Below, in pieces: positions 24,063 through 30,997 of a stretch of DNA of 64,000 bases. Origin of the DNA: an uncultured bacterium (GTDB lineage: Bacteria; Bacillota; Clostridia; Lachnospirales; Lachnospiraceae); the NCBI GenBank assembly GCA_947651225.1, contig CANSYK010000012.1, forward strand, positions 1 through 64,000, in the 5' to 3' direction. Under the pieces are notes generated by a model, which had not been told where the DNA came from, did no database searches, and was given only the letters and a program-made list of their open reading frames with translations. Position 1 is the stretch's first letter; the number at the start of each line of letters is the position of its first letter. A program made the position numbers and the translations under genes.

Positions 24063-26063
24063 TCAATCAAAGCAAACAATAAAAACAGGATTTTGTGCTT
24101 CCATCAAATGATAGCTGCCAAGCTCTTTTCCTCTTGCAACATTCACCTGAATCACTTCCATCTTCTGGTACTCTGGAAAAACTTCTTTGACTTTCTCAAG
24201 CTGTGCAAGTGTTTCTAATGTCACCACATTCATTACAAAACGCACCTTTTCATTCTTTTTACGAATAGCATGTACAATGTCTATCAAAGCCCTGCTGCTT
24301 CCTCCAATAAATGCATGGGTTGGCGGCGGCAGTTCCTTTAAACATTCTGGTGCAATTCCTTCTATCACATTTAGATTATCTACTCCAAAACGAATTTTAT
24401 TTTCCTGAATCAGACGGATTCCCTCTTTCTTTTTCTCTATGGCAAATACCTGTCCATCTTTACAGTGTAAAGCCGCCTCAATAGAAACAGAACCTGTCCC
24501 CGCCCCAATATCATATACCACCGATTGTTCTGTCAGCGAAAGCTTTGCCAGGGATAAGATCCGTATTTCCTGTTTTGTCATGGGCACATTGCCCCTTACA
24601 AACAAAGAATCCCTGATACCAAAAACCACACTTTTTTCCAATGGATTTGTATTTTCCAGCAGCATAACAGAAAGGGAATCCACTTCAATATTTTGAAGCT
24701 GCTTTGGTAAACCGCAAAGTATTCTTTCTTCTGGGTAGGAAAGCCGCTCCCCAATCGTAATTTTAATCCGTTCCATATGATACCTCAAAAGTGTCTGGCA
24801 AATCTGCTTTGCCGTATCTTTTTTTCCAAGCAGGATACATACATAACGATGGTATTTCATTCGGGAAATAAAATTTGCCTGCTTTCCATGACAACTGATA
24901 AGCTCTGTTTGCTCCCAGGGAACAGACAGAAGATTTAAAAAATAAATCACAGAAGAAATTCCTGAAACAGGATGCACCTCATAGCCCTTTAAAAGCTCTT
25001 TCATTCCCTTTGCCCCAGAATAAAACCCGATATCGCCAGAATATACAATCGCTGTTTTCTGATAACAGGAATTTTTTTCTAGTATTTCCAATATTTCTTC
25101 TTTTTTATAACAGGAATAAAGCGGCTTATCTGCATAATCAGAACAAAGCTCTAAAATCCGTCCTGCCCCGATTATTGCATCACTCTCTTTTAAACATGTT
25201 ACTGCTTCTTTTGTCAACTGCTTTTTACTCCCCGGTCCCATACCAATCAAATAGACTTTTCTTTTCTCTTCTATATGATACTGCATACGAATAAACCGGA
25301 TTGCCTGTTCAAGCCAAAATACTTTTCCAGATAAACCCGTATCAGAATCCTTTTCCTGCTTTCTTCCAACTACCAAAACACAGACACCCGCCCGCAGCGC
25401 AGCATTCTGTTTTTCCGCATAACCGCCTTCTTTTCCAGAATCCTTTGTCACCAGATAGGATATCTGAAACTGTTTCATCATCCAATAATTCAGCTCTTCC
25501 ATAAAAGGCCCCTGCATCCCAATCAGGTTTTTTCCCTCAAATCCAAGCTGCCTGCATTTTTCCACAACAGAAGCAATGGGAAGCACCCTTGCATAACATC
25601 TTTCTTTATAATCCTCAATCACTGTATATTTTTCCAGTTCCTTACTTCCTGTGGTAAGCAAAATGTTACCTGTTGTATGACGCAAATATTCTGCCGCTTC
25701 CTCAATACTTTCTCTATAAATCACAGATTCTTTTTCTTCCAAAAACCTGTCTGCTCCTTCCCGCAGCACTCTGATATAGGCTATTGATTTTTTTTGGCAT
25801 GCCTTTCTAATATTTTCTGTCACTGCCATTGCATAAGGATGCGTTGCGTCCAGGCAATACTCTGGCTCTTTTTCTGAAAAAAATTCTGCCATCTGATCTG
25901 CATCCATACGCTCTGTATAAATTTTTATATTAAAACAATCCGGCAACAGGGATGCTCCGTATTCCGTTGCCACACAAATGTGGACTTCCAAAGCAGTATT
26001 TTGAAAAGCTTCCGCCAAAAGCCTTCCTTCCACCGTTCCTCCAAATACAACAATAGATGCCAT
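24063..26063 (-). CDS. Triple fusion CbiJ-CbiE-CbiT
   Basis: The 666-residue chain joins three corrin enzymes. Residues 1 to about 250 are cobalt-precorrin-6A reductase (CbiJ/CobK): IVVFGGTVEGRLLAEAF, DATHPYAMAVTENI, IGMQGPF, TKDSGKEGGYAEK. From about 268 comes a CbiE methylase domain for C5: KVYLIGMGPGSKKQLT, IVYSGDIGFYSGAKGM. From about 470 comes CbiT, the C15 methylase/decarboxylase with a Rossmann SAM site: VVYDIGAGTGSVSIEAAL and AFIGGSSRALIDIV. CbiE-CbiT fusions (CobL) are common; adding the reductase in front is rarer. These are the steps after CbiD, so a channelled three-step enzyme is plausible. It begins 6 bases after cbiH. Confidence 0.93.
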   Translation of the reverse strand: MASIVVFGGTVEGRLLAEAFQNTALEVHICVATEYGASLLPDCFNIKIYTERMDADQMAEFFSEKEPEYCLDATHPYAMAVTENIRKACQKKSIAYIRVLREGADRFLEEKESVIYRESIEEAAEYLRHTTGNILLTTGSKELEKYTVIEDYKERCYARVLPIASVVEKCRQLGFEGKNLIGMQGPFMEELNYWMMKQFQISYLVTKDSGKEGGYAEKQNAALRAGVCVLVVGRKQEKDSDTGLSGKVFWLEQAIRFIRMQYHIEEKRKVYLIGMGPGSKKQLTKEAVTCLKESDAIIGAGRILELCSDYADKPLYSCYKKEEILEILEKNSCYQKTAIVYSGDIGFYSGAKGMKELLKGYEVHPVSGISSVIYFLNLLSVPWEQTELISCHGKQANFISRMKYHRYVCILLGKKDTAKQICQTLLRYHMERIKITIGERLSYPEERILCGLPKQLQNIEVDSLSVMLLENTNPLEKSVVFGIRDSLFVRGNVPMTKQEIRILSLAKLSLTEQSVVYDIGAGTGSVSIEAALHCKDGQVFAIEKKKEGIRLIQENKIRFGVDNLNVIEGIAPECLKELPPPTHAFIGGSSRALIDIVHAIRKKNEKVRFVMNVVTLETLAQLEKVKEVFPEYQKMEVIQVNVARGKELGSYHLMEAQNPVFIVCFD

Positions 26064-26069
26064 TTTCCC

Positions 26070-26804
26070 TCATTTCCGCAAATGATACCCCCTTGGTGTT
26101 ACCATTTGCCCCTTAATCTGTTTTGTACAGGAATTTCCAATAAAAACGGTTGTAAACATATCAACTGTTGTGTCCGCTAACTCTTCCAGAGATAAAATAG
26201 AAGTATACTCTCCCTCCCTGCCAATATTTCGTGCCAGTCCACATACTGTCCCTGGCAAACGGTATTCCAACAAAAGCTCACATGACCTTTTTAAATAGTC
26301 TTTCCGTTTTCTGCTGGACGGATTGTAAAGACAGATACAAAAATCAGCCATCGCCGCCCCTCTTAACCGGCGCTCAATCTGTTCCCAGGGTGTCATTAAA
26401 TCACTTAGGCTGATTACTGCAAAATCATGCCCAAGCGGCGCACCAAGCATCGCTGCCCCAGATAACGCCGCTGTAATTCCTGCCACTACCACAATTTCCA
26501 CTTCTGGATAAGAAGCCCCCAGTTCCATCAAAAGTCCTGCCATGCCGTATACTCCAGCATCTCCACTGCATACAACACTAACCTTCTTTCCCGAATCCGC
26601 AGCTTCCAGCGCTTTTTTACACCGCTCTGTTTCCTGCCGCATTCCCGTCGCAAGATATGTTTTCTCTGGAAACTGCTTTTCTACCAGTTCTGTATATACG
26701 GTATATCCGACAATCAGATCGCTGCCTGCCAACGTATGCTTCGCTTCTGCTGTTATCCTTTTATCATCACCAGGCCCTATGCCCACAACATATAACTGAT
26801 TCAA
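26070..26804 (-). CDS. cbiH: Cobalt-precorrin-3 C17-methyltransferase CbiH
   Basis: The 244-residue tetrapyrrole methylase contracts the ring while methylating C17. It has the family entry LYVVGIGPGDDKRIT, the second SAM loop VSVVCSGDAGVYGMAGLL near 85, VVAGITAALSGAAMLGAPLGHDFAVISLSD near 118, and CLYNPSSRKRKDYL, all characteristic of CobJ/CbiH. The start is TTG (26802-26804), about 9 bases after AAAGGAA. It has no fused C-terminal domain. It is placed between cbiG and cbiJ/E/T, with a repeat B copy in the gap to cbiG. Confidence 0.94.
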   Translation of the reverse strand: MNQLYVVGIGPGDDKRITAEAKHTLAGSDLIVGYTVYTELVEKQFPEKTYLATGMRQETERCKKALEAADSGKKVSVVCSGDAGVYGMAGLLMELGASYPEVEIVVVAGITAALSGAAMLGAPLGHDFAVISLSDLMTPWEQIERRLRGAAMADFCICLYNPSSRKRKDYLKRSCELLLEYRLPGTVCGLARNIGREGEYTSILSLEELADTTVDMFTTVFIGNSCTKQIKGQMVTPRGYHLRK

Positions 26805-26827
26805 AAGTTGTCTTTCCTTTCTGCTTT

Positions 26828-26880
26828 GTTACTATACAAGGCTATTCTAAACATCATGCGAAAAACCATCTGGCTATATT
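26828..26880. repeat. Repeat B copy in the cbiG-cbiH gap
   Basis: GTTACTATACAAGGCTATTC followed by TAAACATCATGCGAAAAACC is nearly identical to the left half of the hairpin element at 35330-35385. The right arm is degenerate here (TGGCTATATTTTA). It fills most of the gap between two cob genes. Confidence 0.6.
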
Positions 26881-26883
26881 TTA

Positions 26884-27939
26884 TCAAATCAACAAATCTA
26901 ACCGTTTTACCGCCAATGCCACAGTCACCCCATCGTATATTTTTTTATGACAGAGTAGTTCTCCCCCTGACGCTAGCACTGCGCTCCTTTCACAGACACA
27001 AGAAACTCCTGTCACCTCTTTTACAAAAGGAGAAACGCTGAATTTCCCCTCCGCCATCTGTAATTGCTCTGCCGAAAATGTCACAAAAGGAAGCTTATTC
27101 TCTTTGCAATATGCACAGATCCCTTCTTCCTCTTTTTTTAAATCAATACTTGCAACTGTTTTGACCGCTTCTATCAAAATTTCTTCTTCCAAAAGACACT
27201 GCCTTATGGCAGTGCCTATTTTATCTTTTGCAGTCCCTTTCCTGCATCCAACTCCAACCACGATTGCCCTTGGTACAAGGCATAATGTATTTTTCGAAAA
27301 TACAGCAGAAATCTTTCGGTAAGAAATAAAAATAACCGTTTCTTCTGGCGGCTTTTTCTCAAACTCTCCCTGATACCAATAAAGCTCTTTAGGAAGTTCT
27401 CCCTTCCACGTAAATTCTGAGTAAATCCCAACCCGTTTCCCTTCCAGAATTTTTACAGAAATCTGCTTTGCCATATTCCAGTCTGTTACTATAAGTGCAT
27501 TCTTTCTTGCAAACTCATCTACAGCAAATACACCTTCTCTGTCTGTAGCTGTCGTAATCACCGGGACAGCTCCTATCCATTCTGCAATCTGTTTTGTCAG
27601 TTCATTGGCGCCACCTGCATGACCTGATAAAACAGAGATACAAAAAGTTCCCTGTTCATCCAGTACCACAACTGCCGGATCTTTCGATTTATGCTGTAAA
27701 AAAGGGGCAATAGAGCGCACGGCAATTCCTGCCGCACCAATAAATACAAGTGCATCTGCCTTGTTGAAATATTCCGCTGTGCATTCTGACAGGCTTTTTT
27801 TCTCAGAAAGTTCCGGCAAACTCTTACACTTTATGATACAACGAACTGTACTATCCGTCTGCTCTTCTTTCCATTTCTTTTCCAATTTCTTCTGCAGCAG
27901 ATATGCTTTCTTGCTACAGGCAAAAATAACTACTCTCAT
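26884..27939 (-). CDS. cbiG: Cobalt-precorrin-5A hydrolase CbiG
   Basis: The 351-residue enzyme opens the delta-lactone and releases C20 as acetaldehyde. Family features are ADALVFIGAAGIAVRSIAPFL near 85, VVVLDEQGTFCISVLSGHAGGANELT near 108, TTATDREGVFAVDEFA near 155, and a C-terminal domain with IVVGVGCRKGTAK near 228 and VASIDLKKEEEGI near 262. The ATG at 27937-27939 shares one base with the cbiF stop (TGATG), so the genes are translationally coupled; the TTG one codon earlier is less likely. Length is normal for CbiG. Confidence 0.95.
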   Translation of the reverse strand: MRVVIFACSKKAYLLQKKLEKKWKEEQTDSTVRCIIKCKSLPELSEKKSLSECTAEYFNKADALVFIGAAGIAVRSIAPFLQHKSKDPAVVVLDEQGTFCISVLSGHAGGANELTKQIAEWIGAVPVITTATDREGVFAVDEFARKNALIVTDWNMAKQISVKILEGKRVGIYSEFTWKGELPKELYWYQGEFEKKPPEETVIFISYRKISAVFSKNTLCLVPRAIVVGVGCRKGTAKDKIGTAIRQCLLEEEILIEAVKTVASIDLKKEEEGICAYCKENKLPFVTFSAEQLQMAEGKFSVSPFVKEVTGVSCVCERSAVLASGGELLCHKKIYDGVTVALAVKRLDLLI

Positions 27940-28697
27940 CAATCTGACAATCCTTTGCGAAATCCCGTTGTAAAAGAAGCATCATATAATTTTGATTTCT
28001 GATATTCCCCTCCCAGAACATTTCCCACAATAATGAGTGCTGTCTTATCAATCCCTGCCGTTTCCATATCCTCTGGAAGAGTTTCTATCGTTGTATAAAG
28101 AGTTTTTTCCTCCTCCCAGGTAGCCTTATAGACAACTGCCACAGGCGTATCTGCCGGATATCCCCCGGCAAGTAATTCTTCCTTTACTTTTTTTGCAAGC
28201 CCCGATGACAAAAAGAGTACCATGGTAGACTGATGCATGGCAAGCTTTTGTAACCTTTCCTTTTCAGGAACAGAAGTCCTTCCCTCTGCCCTGGAAATAA
28301 TAACGCTCTGAGAAACATCAGGAAGCGTATATTCAATCTGCAATGATGCGGCAGCCCCACAAAAAGAACTAACGCCTGGACATACTGAAAACGCAATTTC
28401 TCTTTTTCGCAATTCATCCATCTGTTCCCGGATTGCACCATAAATGGAAGGATCACCTGTATGCAGCCGTACTGTGGAAAGTCCTTTTGCTTCCGCTTCC
28501 TCCATAACTGCAATGACTTCTTCCAAAGTCATATATGCGCTATTATAAATTTTACAGCCTTCCTTTGCTGATTTTAAAAGCGCTGTATTTACCAGAGAAC
28601 CGGCATAAATAATTACGTCCGCATTTTCCAGATAACGCTGTCCCCGGATTGTAATCAAATCCTCCGCTCCCGGACCTGCCCCAACAAAATAAACCAT
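27939..28697 (-). CDS. cbiF: Cobalt-precorrin-4 C11-methyltransferase CbiF
   Basis: The 252-residue tetrapyrrole methylase opens VYFVGAGPGAEDLITIRG and has ADVIIYAGSLVN, VRLHTGDPSIYGAIREQM, FSVCPGVSSFCGAAASLQIEYTLP and VVYKATWEEE, the normal CbiF/CobM set. The ATG at 28695-28697 follows AGAGGCAGGCT; the frame upstream to 28829 is spacer and repeat sequence. It precedes cbiG with a one-base overlap. The gap to cbiD (77 bases) carries a partial repeat A. Confidence 0.95.
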   Translation of the reverse strand: MVYFVGAGPGAEDLITIRGQRYLENADVIIYAGSLVNTALLKSAKEGCKIYNSAYMTLEEVIAVMEEAEAKGLSTVRLHTGDPSIYGAIREQMDELRKREIAFSVCPGVSSFCGAAASLQIEYTLPDVSQSVIISRAEGRTSVPEKERLQKLAMHQSTMVLFLSSGLAKKVKEELLAGGYPADTPVAVVYKATWEEEKTLYTTIETLPEDMETAGIDKTALIIVGNVLGGEYQKSKLYDASFTTGFRKGLSD

Positions 28698-28724
28698 AGC
28701 CTGCCTCTTTTCTATTATATTGAT

Positions 28725-28753
28725 TGTGAGAATGAATTTACAAACACATTCTA
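28725..28753. repeat. Repeat A, partial copy between cbiD and cbiF
   Basis: TTGTGAGAATGAATTTACAA followed by ACACATTCTA matches the right half of the copy at 16859-16937 (TGTGAGAATGAATTTTCAAA...) with three differences. The left half is absent. It lies upstream of the cbiF ribosome site. Confidence 0.6.
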
Positions 28754-28773
28754 TTATTATCATTGGCACAAAA

Positions 28774-29940
28774 TTATGGAAACGAACACAAAATCTCCTG
28801 CGCCTTTTCTGTCCCGCCCAAATGACCAAATTTTTCCGAAAATAAAATAACGCCTGCCCTCATCCTGTCCCCTGCCCGATAGCAAAGATGTTCCTCTATC
28901 TTTTCACACAAGCTTTTTATTATCTGTTCCCGCAATCCACACTTTTCCACTAATTGCAATATTTCTTCTGTATTCATACATTTCATAATTTCTGATACAA
29001 GCTTTCCATCTCCGCCACACAACACAGCATGAACAGCAAAAATCTCACATCGTCCATCTGCCACTTTCGAGTGTGTGTTCATAATCCCTGCGGCAAGTTT
29101 TACCAATTTTCCAATATTTCCTACAAGAAGAAAATTCTGCATTCCATAGGCTACTGCAAGATCCAGGGTATCCCCTATATAGTTACTGCATTTAATACTT
29201 TTTTCCAAATCTAAATGAAGAAAAGAAGAAGCATAGCCCTGTCCATAATTTCCTGGCGTAACCAGCAGGTTCCTTTCCCCCTGTGCCTGTAACTGGCGGA
29301 TCTGTACCTCAATTGTATCAATAATTGCTTTTTCGCTCATCGGTTCTATAATCCCGCTTGTACCAAGAATCGAAATCCCGCCTTCTATCCCAAGCCTTGG
29401 ATTAAACGTCCGCTTCGCAAGCGCTTCCCCTTGCGGCACCCGTACCAGTATCAAAAGCTTCTCCTGATATTCTGCCAGTTTGCACACTTCATCAACAGCC
29501 TGAAAAATCATCCTGCGTGGAACCACATTAATTGCCGCCTGTCCCTTTCTCTGTTCCATTCCCTCTCTGCGTACCCTGCCCACTCCAAAACCGCCATCTA
29601 AAAAAAGATTCGGGTACTGCTCACTGGAAAAAGCCTCTTTCGGAGCAACGCAATCCTTTTTCATTCTTCTCACGCTGACAAAAATTTCAGCATGATCCGT
29701 CACATCAGGATCATCTCCACTGTCCTTTTCTACACAATACTCTGCTTTATCTTTGGTGTCCACAGACAAAAAAACTGGTACAGATACATCAACTCCTCTG
29801 GGCGTATGTACCAAAACAGCCTCCTCATGTCTTCCAAACAGCAGCAGCTCTGTGGCGGCTTTCGCAGCAGCAGCCGCACATGTCCCTGTTGTAATTCCAC
29901 AACGGAGTTTTTTTTGATTTTTCATCACATAAAAATCCAT
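28774..29940 (-). CDS. cbiD: Cobalt-precorrin-5B C1-methyltransferase CbiD
   Basis: The 388-residue enzyme methylates C1 of the corrin ring with SAM. It has the CbiD entry LRCGITTGTCAAAAAKAA, VHTPRGVDVSVPV near 45, SGDDPDVTDHAEIFVSV near 72, GGFGVGRVRREGM near 112, STSGIIEPMSEKA near 190 and VTPGNYGQGYASS near 220. The ATG at 29938-29940 begins 5 bases after the cbiL stop. AAGGA is 12 bases upstream, so an alternative start is possible, but the N-terminus fits the family. Confidence 0.95.
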   Translation of the reverse strand: MDFYVMKNQKKLRCGITTGTCAAAAAKAATELLLFGRHEEAVLVHTPRGVDVSVPVFLSVDTKDKAEYCVEKDSGDDPDVTDHAEIFVSVRRMKKDCVAPKEAFSSEQYPNLFLDGGFGVGRVRREGMEQRKGQAAINVVPRRMIFQAVDEVCKLAEYQEKLLILVRVPQGEALAKRTFNPRLGIEGGISILGTSGIIEPMSEKAIIDTIEVQIRQLQAQGERNLLVTPGNYGQGYASSFLHLDLEKSIKCSNYIGDTLDLAVAYGMQNFLLVGNIGKLVKLAAGIMNTHSKVADGRCEIFAVHAVLCGGDGKLVSEIMKCMNTEEILQLVEKCGLREQIIKSLCEKIEEHLCYRAGDRMRAGVILFSEKFGHLGGTEKAQEILCSFP

Positions 29941-29945
29941 CGTAT

Positions 29946-30641
29946 TCACATTTCCTTCACAAGAATCGTTGTAAAATATCCTGCATCCTCTGGCAGTTCT
30001 TCCATCTTCTGAAAAACTTTCTGATTTTTCATACCACAATTCATTACCGCAGATGCTTTTGCTTTACCATTCTCTTCTAACTCTAATAACTTCTCTTTTA
30101 TTTCGGCTGTCCGTTCTCCTGATTTCATCAATATTCTGGTTCCAGCATACCCTTCTAATTCCTGTGCGCAATGCAGCCCTGGTAAAATATGAATCCTTTC
30201 TTTTCTGCTTCCAAGTGGTATCGAAAGCGCTGCCGCTACTGCACAAAAAGACGGAACACCACTGATAATTTCTGCCTGGCAGCCTGCCCTTAAAACCCTC
30301 TCATGAATCTCCATATAACTTCCATAGACAGTAGGATCACCCAGATTTAAAAACGCAATCTTCTTTCCTGTTCTCAGTTCCTTTAAAATCCTTTCACTTC
30401 CCTCATCATAGATTACAGAAAGCTTTTCTACATCTGAAGTCATTGGAATCGGAACCGCAATGATCGGTTTTTCTTCCAAACCTGCAACCGCCTCTTTTAC
30501 TATCTGATATGCTGTGCTGGAAGCTGCCTCCTTTGCTGGAATCCCAATCATATCACATTCTGTAATTTTCTTTACTGCCTTTACTGTCAATAACTCTGGA
30601 TCTCCTGGCCCCACCCCAACTCCATATAATATTCCTCCCAC
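29946..30641 (-). CDS. cbiL: Cobalt-precorrin-2 C20-methyltransferase CbiL
   Basis: The 231-residue first enzyme of the operon methylates C20. It opens LYGVGVGPGDPELLTVKAV with the SAM-binding glycines. FLNLGDPTVYGSYMEI near 97 and ISGVPSFCAVAAALSIPLG near 128 follow, both typical of CbiL/CobI. The start is GTG (30639-30641), 4 bases after GAGGTG. It has its own promoter 80-107 bases upstream. No cobaltochelatase, cysG or hem genes lie beside it, so cobalt-precorrin-2 must be supplied by genes elsewhere. Confidence 0.95.
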   Translation of the reverse strand: MGGILYGVGVGPGDPELLTVKAVKKITECDMIGIPAKEAASSTAYQIVKEAVAGLEEKPIIAVPIPMTSDVEKLSVIYDEGSERILKELRTGKKIAFLNLGDPTVYGSYMEIHERVLRAGCQAEIISGVPSFCAVAAALSIPLGSRKERIHILPGLHCAQELEGYAGTRILMKSGERTAEIKEKLLELEENGKAKASAVMNCGMKNQKVFQKMEELPEDAGYFTTILVKEM

Positions 30642-30719
30642 GTTTCACCTCATTTAAACTTATATTAGCATCTCTTTCCTACACCAAAAATCAGTAAACA
30701 AACCATTAAAGATTTTCCT

Positions 30720-30748
30720 ATTCTACCATATCTTCCACTGATGTTCAA
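30720..30748 (-). promoter_or_regulatory. Promoter of the cobalamin operon
   Basis: TTGAAC (30743-30748), 17-base spacer, TAGAAT (30720-30725) on the minus strand. A transcript from about 30713 would have a leader of only about 70 bases before the cbiL GTG. That is too short for a cobalamin riboswitch, and no B12-box-like sequence is seen there. Confidence 0.75.
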
Positions 30749-30751
30749 CTT

Positions 30752-30960
30752 TTTATCTTTTGCACCAGTTCAATAAAAGAAACAAAGGTTACTGTCCACT
30801 CCGTTACCAGTAACAGCAGCGTTTTCAACGCTGTATGCACACATATTGCAAAATTCATGCAAAATGGCGCCACAAAACTCGTACTTTTGGCATAAAACAT
30901 GCCAAAAATCCTCGAATTTGGCCAATGTGTGAATCGTAACGAAACAAAGTTACAATACAA
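30752..30960. other. Hairpin-rich intergenic block upstream of the cob promoter
   Basis: About 200 bases hold nested short hairpins: TTTTGGCAT/ATGCCAAAA, CAGCGTT/AACGCTG, GTTAC-CA-GTAAC and GTTACTG..CAGTAAC. GTAAC-TTTGTTTC and GTAACCTTTGTTTC stand as near-direct repeats at both ends (about 30940-30954 and 30779-30795). A minus-strand frame of 71 codons crosses it (starts MYCNFVSLRFTHW) but has no ribosome site and no protein-like signature. I judge it a structured repeat or RNA element, not a gene. Confidence 0.4.
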
Positions 30961-30997
30961 TTATATAAGACGGTTAATTCTGTCACTGAAATTGAAG

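Noticed and set aside
30745..30960. 71-residue frame starting MYCNFVSLRFTHW
   Set aside because: It coincides with a block of nested hairpins and near-direct repeats, and there is no ribosome site. Better read as a structured repeat.
30642..30997. Cobalamin riboswitch upstream of cbiL
   Set aside because: I looked for it because it is expected, but saw no B12-box-like core, and the predicted leader is too short.
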